A stretch of DNA of 64,000 nucleotides from CAVPWP01 sp050789285 (GTDB lineage Bacteria; Pseudomonadota; Alphaproteobacteria; Rhodobacterales; Rhodobacteraceae): the NCBI RefSeq assembly GCF_050789285.1, contig NZ_JBOUVX010000003.1:434001-498000 (forward strand), read 5' to 3'. The translations under genes and the position numbers were made by a program. This document shows, one piece after another, positions 42,612 through 51,195 of this stretch (its first letter is position 1; each line of letters opens with the position of its first letter). The notes under the pieces are model-generated. The model worked only from the letters and a program-made list of their open reading frames with translations. It was not told the DNA's origin and ran no database searches.

Positions 42612-43796
42612 ATGACCGACACCATACCCCCCTTTTCGCCCGACGAATACGACCGCAGGCTCGCGCTGACGCGGGCCGAGATGGCGCGGCGCGGAATCGA
42701 TGTGCTGATCGCCACCGATCCGTCGAACCAGGCCTGGCTGACCGGCTATGACGGCTGGTCCTTCTATGTCCACCAGGCGGTGATCCTGCCGCTTGACGGG
42801 CGGCCCGTCTGGTGGGGCCGCAACCAGGACACGAACGGCGCGGTCCGCACCGTCGACACCGCGCGGACGGGCGTCGTGGGCTATCCCGACGGCTTCGTCC
42901 AGTCGACCGAACGCCACCCGATGCAGCACCTCGCGGCGACGCTCGACGAGCTGGGTCTTGGCCACGCCCGGGTCGGCGTCGAGATGGACAACTACTACTA
43001 CTCGGCCAAGGCGCATGCCGAACTCGTGCATGCCCTGCCGCGCGCCACCTTCGCGGACGCGACCGCACTCGTGAACTGGCAGCGGGCGGTGAAGTCGGAC
43101 GAGGAACTGGCCTTCATGCGCCGCGCCGCGCGGATCACGGAAAGGATCCACCGGCTGGCCCTCGACCTTGCGCGGCCGGGGCTGAGGAAGAACGAACTGG
43201 CCGCCGAGGTCAGTCGCGCGGGACTTCTTGGGGCGGGCGACGACTGGGGCGACTATCCTGCGATCGTCCCGCTCATGCCCTCGGGCTCGGACGCGGCCGC
43301 GCCGCACCTGACCTGGGACGGACGCCCGATGCGGACGGGCGAGGCCACGTTCTTCGAACTGGCCGGCTGCTACCGCCGCTATCACGTGCCGCTGTCGCGC
43401 ACCGTCTTCCTGGGCCAGCCGACCGACCGCTTCCGCCGCGCGGAAGAGGCGCTGCTGAGGGGCCTCGAAGCCGGGATCGAGGCCGCGCGCGCCGGCAACC
43501 GCGCCTGCGACATCGCAGACGCCCTTGGGGCCGAGATGGAGAAGGCCGGGATCGAGCGCGGCGCGCGCTGCGGCTATCCGATTGGCCTGTCCTACCCGCC
43601 GGACTGGGGCGAGCGGACAATCTCGCTGCGGGCCGAGGACCAGACGGTGCTGGAACCGGGCATGACCTTCCACTTCATGCCCGGCATCTGGCAGGACGAC
43701 TGGGGCCTCGAGATCACCGAAAGCATCCTGATCCGCGACAGCGGTCCGGCCGAACCCTTCTGCGCGATCCCCCGCAAGCTGTTCGTCAAGGACTAG
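42612..43796 (+). CDS. M24-family hydrolase resembling ectoine hydrolase (DoeA/EutD)
   Basis: 394-residue pita-bread-fold enzyme. SNQAWLTGYDGWSFYVHQAV, VQSTERHPMQHLAATLDELG and ATALVNWQRAVKSDEELAFM follow DoeA-type ectoine hydrolases closely; these open the ectoine ring to N-acetyl-diaminobutyrate. Canonical M24 metal ligands appear partly replaced (YRRYHVPLSRTVFLG where peptidases have Asp/His), as is usual in DoeA and creatinase-like members. It lies divergent from a polyamine-type importer and 2 nt before an ArgE-like deacylase, suggesting an import-hydrolyse-deacylate module. No other ectoine-catabolism gene is nearby, so ectoine itself is only one possible substrate. GGAGA precedes the ATG. 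Confidence 0.8.
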   Translation: MTDTIPPFSPDEYDRRLALTRAEMARRGIDVLIATDPSNQAWLTGYDGWSFYVHQAVILPLDGRPVWWGRNQDTNGAVRTVDTARTGVVGYPDGFVQSTERHPMQHLAATLDELGLGHARVGVEMDNYYYSAKAHAELVHALPRATFADATALVNWQRAVKSDEELAFMRRAARITERIHRLALDLARPGLRKNELAAEVSRAGLLGAGDDWGDYPAIVPLMPSGSDAAAPHLTWDGRPMRTGEATFFELAGCYRRYHVPLSRTVFLGQPTDRFRRAEEALLRGLEAGIEAARAGNRACDIADALGAEMEKAGIERGARCGYPIGLSYPPDWGERTISLRAEDQTVLEPGMTFHFMPGIWQDDWGLEITESILIRDSGPAEPFCAIPRKLFVKD

Positions 43797-43798
43797 GC

Positions 43799-44962
43799 GT
43801 GGACACCCTTTCCGCCTGCGTCGAAACCCTGCGCCGCCTCGTGGCCTTCCCCACCGTATCGTCAGACGGCAACCGTGACCTGATTGCGTTCCTTGCCGAG
43901 CGGGCCGAGGCAGCGGGCGCGCGGGTCGAAGTCATGACCGACGCGACGGGCGCCAAGGCGAACCTCTGGGCGACCTTCGGGCCCGAGGTCGACGGCGGGC
44001 TGGTCCTGTCGGGCCACACCGACGTCGTCCCGGTCGAGGGACAGGACTGGTCGTCCGATCCCTTCGTCCTGCGCGAGGCCGGGGGCCGCCTTTACGCGCG
44101 CGGCACCTGCGACATGAAGGGGTTCATCGCGGCGGTGATGACCGTCCTGCCCGATCTGGCCGCCTCGGCACGGGTCCGCCCCATCCACCTTGCCTTCACC
44201 TATGACGAGGAAGTCGGCTGTTTCGGCGCGCGGCACCTCGTCGAGATTCTGCGCCCCCGCGCCACGCGCCCGGCCATGGCCATCGTGGGCGAGCCGACGT
44301 CGCTGCGGATCATCGACGGCCACAAGGGCTGCTGCGAATACACCACGCGCTTCACCGGCCTCGACGGGCACGGCTCGCGCCCCGATCTGGGCGTCAACGC
44401 CATCGACTATGCCCTGCGCTATGCCACGCGGCTGCTGGCGCTGGGCGACGACCTCGCCAGCCGCCCGCCCCCCGGCAGCGCCTTCTCCCCGCCCTGGACC
44501 ACCGTCAACATCGGCCGGATCGAGGGCGGCACCGCCCGCAACGTCATCGCGGGGCAGGCGCAACTCGAGTGGGAAATGCGGCCCGTCGACTGGGCCGACG
44601 CGGCCTGGGTCAAGGAGGCCCTGGCCCGCTATTGCGAGGCGACGCTTCTGCCCGCGATGCGCACGATCGCGCCGCAGGCCGCCATCGAGACCGAGGTGGT
44701 GGGCGAGGTGCGTGGCCTCGACCCCCGCAACGACAACCCGGCCCGCGACCTTGTCGCCAGCGTCCTTGGCGCGAACGGCACCGACCTTGCCGCCTTCGGC
44801 ACCGAAGCGGGCTTGTTTCAGGACCTGGGCCTTTCGGTCGTCTTGTGCGGGCCGGGCCGCATCGACGAGGCGCACAAGCCCGACGAGTTCATCGAGATCG
44901 CCCAGCTTGACCGCGCGCTTCACACGCTGCGCGGGGTCGCCGCCGCCTTCGCACGGGGCTGA
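43799..44962 (+). CDS. M20-family deacylase (ArgE/DapE-like)
   Basis: 387 residues from a GTG that follows the previous stop by 2 nt (coupled). Metal-binding signatures: SGHTDVVPVEGQDW (His/Asp), RGTCDMKGFIAAV (bridging Asp), FTYDEEVGCFGARHL (general base Glu-Glu) and C-terminal DEAHKPDEFIEIAQL with the last ligand His. Dimerisation domain about residues 185-290. Acetylornithine deacetylase-like enzymes remove N-acyl groups from amino acids. Here it would naturally act after the ectoine-hydrolase-like enzyme on an N-acyl diamino acid, a job done by the unrelated DoeB in the known ectoine pathway; this pairing is inference. Confidence 0.86.
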   Translation: MDTLSACVETLRRLVAFPTVSSDGNRDLIAFLAERAEAAGARVEVMTDATGAKANLWATFGPEVDGGLVLSGHTDVVPVEGQDWSSDPFVLREAGGRLYARGTCDMKGFIAAVMTVLPDLAASARVRPIHLAFTYDEEVGCFGARHLVEILRPRATRPAMAIVGEPTSLRIIDGHKGCCEYTTRFTGLDGHGSRPDLGVNAIDYALRYATRLLALGDDLASRPPPGSAFSPPWTTVNIGRIEGGTARNVIAGQAQLEWEMRPVDWADAAWVKEALARYCEATLLPAMRTIAPQAAIETEVVGEVRGLDPRNDNPARDLVASVLGANGTDLAAFGTEAGLFQDLGLSVVLCGPGRIDEAHKPDEFIEIAQLDRALHTLRGVAAAFARG

Positions 44963-44964
44963 GG

Positions 44965-45969
44965 TCAGGCGGCGCGCAGCCGCCGCCCCTCGGCGTCGAA
45001 CCACAGGCCGTGCCGGTCGTCGAAATCCAGCCGCACGGCCGCGTCGGGCGCGATGTCGTGCTGGCCGAAAAGCCGCAGCGTGATCGCCGTGCCGTCGTCG
45101 ACCGCGACCATCACGTTGGTGTCGCTGCCCAGACGCTCGACATGGGTGACCTTGCCGCCGATCCGGCCGCCCTCGACGATGCGCAGGTACTCGGGCCGGA
45201 CGCCGACCACGTGTCCCTTCGGACCGCCCAGCGTTTCGGCGGGAAGGAAGTTCATCGCGGGCGATCCGATGAAGCCCGCCACGAAGCGGTTGGCGGGATC
45301 GTTGTAAAGCTCCATCGGGCTGCCAATCTGCTCGACCCGGCCATCGCGCAGCACCACGATCTTGTCGGCCAGCGTCATCGCCTCGACCTGGTCGTGGGTG
45401 ACGTAGATCATGCTGGCGCCCAGCGTGCGGTGCAGGTTGGCGATCTCGACCCGCGTGTTCATGCGAAGCGCGGCGTCAAGGTTCGACAGCGGCTCGTCGA
45501 ACAGAAACAGCTTCGGCTCGCGCACGATGGCCCGCCCGATCGCCACGCGCTGGCGCTGGCCACCCGAAAGCTCGGCCGGGCGGCGGTCGAGATAGGCGTC
45601 GAGCGACAGCATCCGGCTGGCCTCGGCGATCCGCGCGTCGATCACGGCCTTGGGCTGGCCTTCCTGCTTCAGCCCCAGCGCCATGTTCCCGCGCACCGTC
45701 AGGTGCGGGTAAAGCGCGTAGGACTGGAACACCATCGCGATCCCGCGCTTGGCGGGGGGCGTGTCGTTCACGACCTGCCCGGCGATCTCGACCGTGCCCG
45801 AGGTCGCGTCCTCAAGCCCCGCGATCACCCGCAGAAGCGTGGACTTGCCGCAGCCCGAGGGGCCGACGAAGACGACGAATTCGCCTTCGACCACCTCAAG
45901 GTCGATGTTCTTGAGCACCTCGACCTTGCCGAAGGACTTGCAGACTTTGGTCAGGCTGAGAGCGGTCAT
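44965..45969 (-). CDS. Sugar ABC transporter ATPase (UgpC/MalK type)
   Basis: 334 residues: ATPase domain (about 1-235) and TOBE/OB domain (about 240-330). Walker A GPSGCGKST, signature LSGGQRQRVAIGRAI, Walker B KLFLFDEPLSNLD, switch His IYVTHDQVEAMT. Last gene of the six-gene minus-strand part of the amino-sugar locus; 10 nt follow the Gfo/Idh stop. It energises the two permeases at 46993-48760. Convergent with the M20 gene, stops 2 nt apart. Confidence 0.92.
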   Translation of the reverse strand: MTALSLTKVCKSFGKVEVLKNIDLEVVEGEFVVFVGPSGCGKSTLLRVIAGLEDATSGTVEIAGQVVNDTPPAKRGIAMVFQSYALYPHLTVRGNMALGLKQEGQPKAVIDARIAEASRMLSLDAYLDRRPAELSGGQRQRVAIGRAIVREPKLFLFDEPLSNLDAALRMNTRVEIANLHRTLGASMIYVTHDQVEAMTLADKIVVLRDGRVEQIGSPMELYNDPANRFVAGFIGSPAMNFLPAETLGGPKGHVVGVRPEYLRIVEGGRIGGKVTHVERLGSDTNVMVAVDDGTAITLRLFGQHDIAPDAAVRLDFDDRHGLWFDAEGRRLRAA

Positions 45970-45979
45970 GGTCGGTCCT

Positions 45980-46996
45980 TCAAAGCTCGATCACGCGGTC
46001 GGTGCGGATGCTTTCGTCGGCGGCAAGGCAGATGCGCAGCGATTGCACCGCGTCGGTCATGTGGCGGGTCAGGTCGATGTCCTCGGCGATGGCGCGCAGG
46101 ATATAGGCCTGCTCGGCCTCGCAAAGCTCCTGGTGGCCGGGCTCTCCCGGCATCTCGATCAGCCGGTCGTCGCCGGGGCGGTGGACAAGGATCGCGCCGA
46201 CGGCGGTATGGCCATCGACGCTGTCGCTGTCGGACTTGCCCTTGTCGGTGATCGAGACCGCGCCGTTGGGGCTGACTATGTCCTTCACGAAGAAGGCGGT
46301 CTCTGACATCATCGGGCCCCAGCCGGCCTCGTACCAGCCGACCGAGCCATCGGCGAAGATCACCTGGAACTGGCCGTAATTGTACATGTCGGGCGCGATC
46401 TCGTCCGACAGGCGCAGGCCCATGCCGTGCACGCGCACCGGGGCCGCGTCGGTGATCTGGCACATGACGTCGACGTAATGCACCCCGCAGTCGACGATGG
46501 GACTGGTGGTCTGCATCAGCGCCTTGTGCGTCTCCCACGTCGCGCCTTCGGACTGCTGGTTCAGGTTCAGCCGGAACACGTAGGGCCCGCCCAGCCCCCG
46601 CGCCTCGGCGATGAGCCGCATCCACGAGGGATGATGGCGCAGGATGTAGCCCACGACGAGCTTGCGCCCGGTCTCCTTCGCCTTGGCGACCACGCGCTCG
46701 GCATCCGCCACGGTCGTGGCCAGCGGCTTTTCGACGAAGACATGCGCGCCCGCCTCCATCGCCGCCACGGCGTAGTCGGCATGACTGTCCGAATAGGTGG
46801 CGATCACGACGAGGTCGGGCTTCGTCGTCATGCCATCCTCGAAGGTGCGGAACCGGGGATAGCCCGACAACTCGTCGGGCAGATCGACGGGCGAGCGGTT
46901 GACCAGCCCCACGACCTCGGCCCCCGGCAGACGGTGATGGGCCAGTGCGTGGTTCATCCCCATATTGCCCAGACCTGCGATCAGAACCTTCGTCAT
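45980..46996 (-). CDS. Gfo/Idh/MocA-family oxidoreductase in the amino-sugar locus
   Basis: 338 residues. Rossmann motif VLIAGLGNMGMNHA, EKP motif in HVFVEKPLATTVADAERV, active-site region TTSPIVDCGVHYVDVM with His. Its ATG overlaps the permease stop as ATGA and the ATPase follows 10 nt later, so it is embedded in the transporter operon. It may oxidise or epimerise the imported sugar or a disaccharide (some relatives use an oxidative step for glycosidic or etheric bonds), but substrate is unknown. Not closely similar to the other Gfo/Idh protein at 16830-17930. Confidence 0.85.
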   Translation of the reverse strand: MTKVLIAGLGNMGMNHALAHHRLPGAEVVGLVNRSPVDLPDELSGYPRFRTFEDGMTTKPDLVVIATYSDSHADYAVAAMEAGAHVFVEKPLATTVADAERVVAKAKETGRKLVVGYILRHHPSWMRLIAEARGLGGPYVFRLNLNQQSEGATWETHKALMQTTSPIVDCGVHYVDVMCQITDAAPVRVHGMGLRLSDEIAPDMYNYGQFQVIFADGSVGWYEAGWGPMMSETAFFVKDIVSPNGAVSITDKGKSDSDSVDGHTAVGAILVHRPGDDRLIEMPGEPGHQELCEAEQAYILRAIAEDIDLTRHMTDAVQSLRICLAADESIRTDRVIEL

Positions 46997-47832
46997 TTCA
47001 CCGCTCCCGACGTGATCCCGCGGATCAGTTGCCGCGAAAAGAGGACGTAAAGGACCATGACCGGCAGGATCGCGAGGCTCAGCGCGGACAGAACCGCGTT
47101 CCAGTCGGTCACGAACTGCCCGATGAAGACCTGGCTGCCCAGCGTCAGCGTCTTGGTCTCTTCCGCCGGGGCAAGGATCAGCGGGAACCACAGGTCGTTC
47201 CAGATCGGGATCATGTTGAAAACCGCCACCGTCGCCATCGCCGGGCGCACCAGCGGCAGCACGAGACGGAAGAAGATCGTGTATTCGCTCAGCCCGTCGA
47301 TCCGCCCCGCGTTCTTCAGATCGTCGCTGACCTGCCGCATGAATTCCGACAGGATGAACACCGCCAGCGGCAGACCTTGCGCGGTATAGACAAGGATCAG
47401 CGCCCACAGCGTGTTCACAAGCCCGGTGGCCACCATCATCTCGAGGATCGCGACCGTGCCGATGCGGATCGGGATCATGATGCCCAGCGCGAGGTACAGC
47501 CCCATCAGCGTGTTGCCGCGGAAGCGGTATTCGCTCAGCGCGAAGGCCGCCATCGCGCCGAACAGAAGGATGAAGAACAGCGACGCCACCGTGACGATCA
47601 GCGAATTCTGGAAGTAGCCGAAGAAATCGCCCTGCTGCATCACCGTCTGGTACCCGATGAGCGAGAAGGTCTCGGCGTTCGGCAGGGCCAGGGGCTCGGC
47701 GAAGATCGCGCGGCGGGACTTGAAGCTGTTGATCAGGATGACGAAGACGGGGAACAGCGCGATGATCGTGTAAACGATCAGCGCCCCATGCATCAGCGCC
47801 ATGTTCAGCGGGTTGCGGCGGGCCTTGTTCAT
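46993..47832 (-). CDS. Sugar ABC transporter permease (MalG type)
   Basis: 279 residues with six membrane helices; the EAA loop reads DLKNAGRIDGLSEYTIFFRL and the end SRQLIRGITSGAVK is typical of MalG/NgcG-type permeases. Together with the preceding permease (13 nt upstream) it forms the membrane channel of a carbohydrate importer of the CUT1 class, which usually take oligosaccharides or modified sugars. Confidence 0.91.
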   Translation of the reverse strand: MNKARRNPLNMALMHGALIVYTIIALFPVFVILINSFKSRRAIFAEPLALPNAETFSLIGYQTVMQQGDFFGYFQNSLIVTVASLFFILLFGAMAAFALSEYRFRGNTLMGLYLALGIMIPIRIGTVAILEMMVATGLVNTLWALILVYTAQGLPLAVFILSEFMRQVSDDLKNAGRIDGLSEYTIFFRLVLPLVRPAMATVAVFNMIPIWNDLWFPLILAPAEETKTLTLGSQVFIGQFVTDWNAVLSALSLAILPVMVLYVLFSRQLIRGITSGAVK

Positions 47833-47845
47833 CTCTCCGCCCCCC

Positions 47846-48760
47846 TCAGAACTGGTAGCGCCGGATGCGCGTCTGGATCCCGAACAGGTAGATGCAGACG
47901 CCGATCAGGATGATCGCGAACATCGCCGTGGCAATCGCCGAGCCCATGTGCGGGTCGCCCAGTTGAAGCTGGAACCCGAAGAAGGTGCGGTAGAGGAAGG
48001 TGCCCAGGATGTCGGACGAAAAATTCGGCCCGGCCAGCGCGCCTTGCGCCGCATAAATCAGGTCGAAGGCGTTGAAGTTGCCCACGAAGGTCAGGATCGA
48101 GATGATCCCGATCGACGGCAGGATCAGCGGCAGCTTGATCTTCCAGAAGGCCGACAGGCCGGTGATGCCTTCGGTTTCGGCCGCTTCCAGGATCTCTTCG
48201 GGGATCGACAGGAGGGCGGCGTAGATCAGCATCATGGGGATGCCCACGAACTGCCAGACCGAGACCAGCGCCAGCGTCGTCAGCGCGTATTCCTCGCGCC
48301 CGAGCCAGGGCTGGAAAAGGCTTTTCAGGCCGACCGCGTCCAGCATCGAGGGCGCGATGCCCCAGATCGGCGACAGGATCAGTTTCCAGGCGAAGCCCAC
48401 GATCACGAAACTCAGGATCGTCGGCACGAAGATGGCCGAGCGATAAAGCGCGGCGAAGCGCAGGCGCGGATGGCTCAGGATCGCGGCCAGTGCGATGCCG
48501 ATGGGGTTCTGCACCAGCATGTGGATGAAGAAGAACCAGAAGTTGTTGCCCAGCGCGTTCCAGAACGACTCGGACCAGCGCGGATCGCCGAACAGCGTCT
48601 GGAAGTTCTGCAGGCCGACGAAGACGCGCTCTTGTCCGAACTCGGTGTAAAGAGCAAGCCGCAAGGTATTGAAAAGCGGGAAGATCATCACGGCCGTATA
48701 GACCAGCACCGCGGGTGCCAGGAACACGACGATGTGCCATTTGATCCGTGACTTGCGCAT
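47846..48760 (-). CDS. Sugar ABC transporter permease (MalF type)
   Basis: 304 residues with six membrane helices. KWHIVVFLAPAVLVYTAVMI opens the protein and the EAA loop is EEILEAAETEGITGLSAFWK. The ATG at 48760 is chosen over a 26-codon extension because GAGGG lies 8 nt upstream and it gives the usual MalF/UgpA-type N-terminus. Follows the binding-protein gene after a 95-nt gap that contains a strong hairpin. Confidence 0.91.
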   Translation of the reverse strand: MRKSRIKWHIVVFLAPAVLVYTAVMIFPLFNTLRLALYTEFGQERVFVGLQNFQTLFGDPRWSESFWNALGNNFWFFFIHMLVQNPIGIALAAILSHPRLRFAALYRSAIFVPTILSFVIVGFAWKLILSPIWGIAPSMLDAVGLKSLFQPWLGREEYALTTLALVSVWQFVGIPMMLIYAALLSIPEEILEAAETEGITGLSAFWKIKLPLILPSIGIISILTFVGNFNAFDLIYAAQGALAGPNFSSDILGTFLYRTFFGFQLQLGDPHMGSAIATAMFAIILIGVCIYLFGIQTRIRRYQF

Positions 48761-48810
48761 CTGCGATCCCTCACCGCTCGGCCCTCCCGATCGGGGCCGG
48801 TTCAAGGGCG

Positions 48811-48833
48811 CCCGGGCGAAGCCTTCGCCCGGG
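48811..48833 (-). terminator. Hairpin after the sugar-binding-protein gene
   Basis: CCCGGGCGAA and TTCGCCCGGG form a perfect 10-bp stem with a 3-nt GCC loop, in the 95-nt gap between the binding-protein gene and the MalF-type permease gene. Its position fits the partial terminator or 3' stabiliser usual after binding-protein genes. No T-run follows. Confidence 0.55.
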
Positions 48834-48855
48834 GCCATGTCAGGGTGCCGTCAGG

Positions 48856-50112
48856 TCACTGCTGCGGCGCGTACCAGGAGGCAAGGCCCTCCTGAAGGCG
48901 GGCGCCGGCGGCCTCGGGCGTCTCTTCGCCCTTGATCACCTGCGCCGAGGCGTTCCAGGTCTCGTTCTCGAGGTTCGGCGTGCCGCGTGACAGGATCTGG
49001 TAGGTCGAGCGGATCGTCGATTCGCAGTCGCCGCGCCAGGACACGAACTCCTGCGCCAGCGGGTCTTCCATCGGCACGTCGAAGTTCGAAAGCGAGAAGA
49101 AGCCCGGCAGGGCGTTCGCATAGATCGTCGCGAATTCCTCGGACGCGACCCAGCTCAGGAAGGTGCGCGCGGCCTCGGCATTGGGCGAAGCGGCGTTCAG
49201 GCCGATCGCGATGTCGGTGTGGTCCGAGATATAGCAGGTGTCGCCCGCGGCCTGGACCGGCGGCGGGAAGGCGCCCATCTCGAACTCGGCCAGCGCGTTG
49301 AAGCCCGAGATCTCCCAGCTTCCGGCCGGATAGATCGCGGCGCGGCCCAGCGTGAACAGGTTCTGGCTGTCGGGATAGGTCTGCGCCTCGAAGCCGTCGC
49401 CCAGGTATTCGCCCCAGCGCGCCAGCTGGCGGAAGGGGGCGACCCAGGCTTCGTCGGTCAGGCTTTGCTCGCCGGCGATCAGCGCCAAACGGCCCTCTTC
49501 GCCGTTCCAGTAGTTCGGGCCGATGTTGTTGTAGCCCATCGTGGCCGCTTCCCACTGGTCGTTTGTGCCCATCGCCATCGGGATGTAGGTGCCGTCGGCC
49601 TTGATCGCGTCGAGAACGGCGAAGAACTCGTCGACGGTCGTCGGCACTTCAAGGCCAAGCTCGGCGAAGGCGTCCTTGTTGTAGATGAAGCCGTGGATGA
49701 CCGAGGCCATCGGCACGCAGAACGTGGCCGAGCCGTCGTCGGTCTGCCAGGCCGATTTCGCCACGTCCGAGAAGTTCTCCATTCCCGACAGGTCGGACAG
49801 GTCGGCCAGCTTGCCGGCCTCGTAAAGCGCCAGCGACGCGTCGAAGGGGCGGCAGGTGATCAGGTCGCCGGCCGAGCCCGCGTCGAGCTTCGAGTTCAGC
49901 ACGGCGTTGTATTCCGCCGGGGCCGAGGGCGTGAACTGCACCTTGATGCCCGGGTGCGCGGCCTCGAAAGCCGGGATGATCTCGCTTTGCCAAAGCGTCA
50001 GGTCGTCGTTGCGCCAGCTTTCGATCGTCAGCGTGACGTCCTGCGCCGCGGCGGCGCCGGCGGTCAGCATGGTCGTGGCCAGAAGCACGGCCCCGAGGTT
50101 GCGGTTTCTCAT
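48856..50112 (-). CDS. Extracellular sugar-binding protein of an ABC importer
   Basis: 418-residue family 1 solute-binding protein. Signal peptide about 1-23 (ending AAAQ). VTLTIESWRNDDLTLWQSEI and IPAFEAAHPGIKVQFTPSAP are the usual CUT1 opening, and the middle has Trp/Asp-rich sugar contacts (ATMGYNNIGPNYWNGEEG). Adjacent to a MurQ-like etherase gene (35 nt upstream), suggesting amino-sugar or muropeptide-sugar ligands such as GlcNAc, MurNAc or GlcNAc-MurNAc. Confidence 0.91.
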   Translation of the reverse strand: MRNRNLGAVLLATTMLTAGAAAAQDVTLTIESWRNDDLTLWQSEIIPAFEAAHPGIKVQFTPSAPAEYNAVLNSKLDAGSAGDLITCRPFDASLALYEAGKLADLSDLSGMENFSDVAKSAWQTDDGSATFCVPMASVIHGFIYNKDAFAELGLEVPTTVDEFFAVLDAIKADGTYIPMAMGTNDQWEAATMGYNNIGPNYWNGEEGRLALIAGEQSLTDEAWVAPFRQLARWGEYLGDGFEAQTYPDSQNLFTLGRAAIYPAGSWEISGFNALAEFEMGAFPPPVQAAGDTCYISDHTDIAIGLNAASPNAEAARTFLSWVASEEFATIYANALPGFFSLSNFDVPMEDPLAQEFVSWRGDCESTIRSTYQILSRGTPNLENETWNASAQVIKGEETPEAAGARLQEGLASWYAPQQ

Positions 50113-50147
50113 GTCAGTCTCCCTTCTGCATTGGACAGGCCCGGCCT

Positions 50148-51041
50148 TCAGGCCGGAGATTTCACGCGGCCAAGCGCCGCGCGCAGGTTTCCCCCGGTTT
50201 GCTCCAGAACCCTCAGGGCGGCCGGAAGCTCCACCCCCAGGGCGATCATGACGGCAGGCTTCACCTCGCCTCCCGCCTCGTCAAGCGCGGATGCCGCGGC
50301 CTCGGGCCCGACCCCGGCGATGCGCGCCACGATGCCCGCCGCGCGGGCGCGCAGCTTGGCGTTGTCGGCGCGCAGGTTGACCATCATGCCGTCGTGGACA
50401 TGACCCAGCGCCACGCCCACCAGCGTCGACAGGATGTTGAGCGCGGCCTTCTGCGCCGTCCCCGCCCCCATCCGGGTCGACCCGGCGAGGACCTCGGGCG
50501 GGGTCGGCAGGCAGACGGCGACGTCGGCGTGCGCGAAAAGCGGCGCGCCGGGCACGTTGGCGATGCAGATCGTTGCCGCGCCGCGCGCGCGGGCCGCTTC
50601 GGCGAAGCCCAGCGCATAGGGCGTCGATCCGCTGGCTGCCACGACGATGGCCGCGTCCCCGGCGCTCACGGCCCCGGCGGCGCTTGCCCCGGCGCCGGCG
50701 TCGTCCTCGGTGCCGCCCGGCATGGTCGCGTCCTGCGGCAGCCCGCCGGCCATGTGGATCAGAGCCCGCGCCGGGTCGATCCCGAAGGTGCCCGCAAGCT
50801 CCATCGCGTCGGCCCCCGCCATCAGGCCCGACGATCCGGCGCCGGCATAATGCACACGGCCCGCGCCCGACAGGCAGCGCGCGATCCGGCCCGAGGCTTC
50901 GGCCAGGGCGGGAAGCGCCCCGCGCACGGCATCAAGCGCGGCCATCTGCCCGTCCAGAAGGATCGCCGCGATCTCGGCCGGCGGCCGGGCGTCAAGCCCG
51001 GCTGCGGCGTCGTGCATCGCTTCGGTCCGGCGAATCTGCAT
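50148..51041 (-). CDS. murQ: MurQ-like N-acetylmuramate 6-phosphate etherase
   Basis: 297-residue SIS-fold protein of normal MurQ length. MurQ cleaves the lactyl ether of MurNAc-6-P to give GlcNAc-6-P and lactate. Sugar-phosphate SIS motif: GRVHYAGAGSSGLMAGADAM, then DAAIVVAASGSTPYALGFAE, and PEVLAGSTRMGAGTAQKAAL, all MurQ-like. It departs from the family in two places: the N-terminal TE-x-RN motif reads TEAMHD, and the acidic EGAED-type loop reads GGTEDD, so one acidic residue is Gly. It may therefore act on a related substrate. ATG at 51041 has AAGGGG 6 nt upstream. First gene of the minus-strand amino-sugar unit, with an operator-like repeat just upstream. Confidence 0.8.
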   Translation of the reverse strand: MQIRRTEAMHDAAAGLDARPPAEIAAILLDGQMAALDAVRGALPALAEASGRIARCLSGAGRVHYAGAGSSGLMAGADAMELAGTFGIDPARALIHMAGGLPQDATMPGGTEDDAGAGASAAGAVSAGDAAIVVAASGSTPYALGFAEAARARGAATICIANVPGAPLFAHADVAVCLPTPPEVLAGSTRMGAGTAQKAALNILSTLVGVALGHVHDGMMVNLRADNAKLRARAAGIVARIAGVGPEAAASALDEAGGEVKPAVMIALGVELPAALRVLEQTGGNLRAALGRVKSPA

Positions 51042-51065
51042 CGAAATCCCCTTGCTGCCATCACC

Positions 51066-51082
51066 ATACCTTTCTAATACCT
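51066..51082 (-). promoter_or_regulatory. Operator-like repeat upstream of murQ
   Basis: On the minus strand this reads AGGTATTAGAAAGGTAT, ending 24 nt before the murQ ATG. It differs at one base (G for T) from the plus-strand copy at 51177-51193 in front of the kinase gene. Each copy contains AGGTAT twice 11 bp apart, one helical turn. Probable binding site of the GntR regulator at 52065, covering the murQ promoter (TATTAG as -10). Confidence 0.65.
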
Positions 51083-51176
51083 CTTGTCCACCCGTTTCTG
51101 TTGTGGCCGCGGAATATCTGAGATTCATGGCTATTCCTGGCAGTTTTGCGCAAGTTCTGCTACCAATCCCGAAAAT

Positions 51177-51193
51177 AGGTATTATAAAGGTAT
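51177..51193 (+). promoter_or_regulatory. Operator-like repeat upstream of the kinase gene
   Basis: AGGTATTATAAAGGTAT, ending 2 nt before the kinase ATG; the inverted near-copy lies at 51066-51082. TATTAT inside it is a good -10 hexamer, which would place the transcript start almost at the ATG, while AAAGG could serve as ribosome site of a longer transcript. The whole 51042-51195 gap is markedly AT-rich compared with the rest of the window. Confidence 0.65.
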
Positions 51194-51195
51194 CA

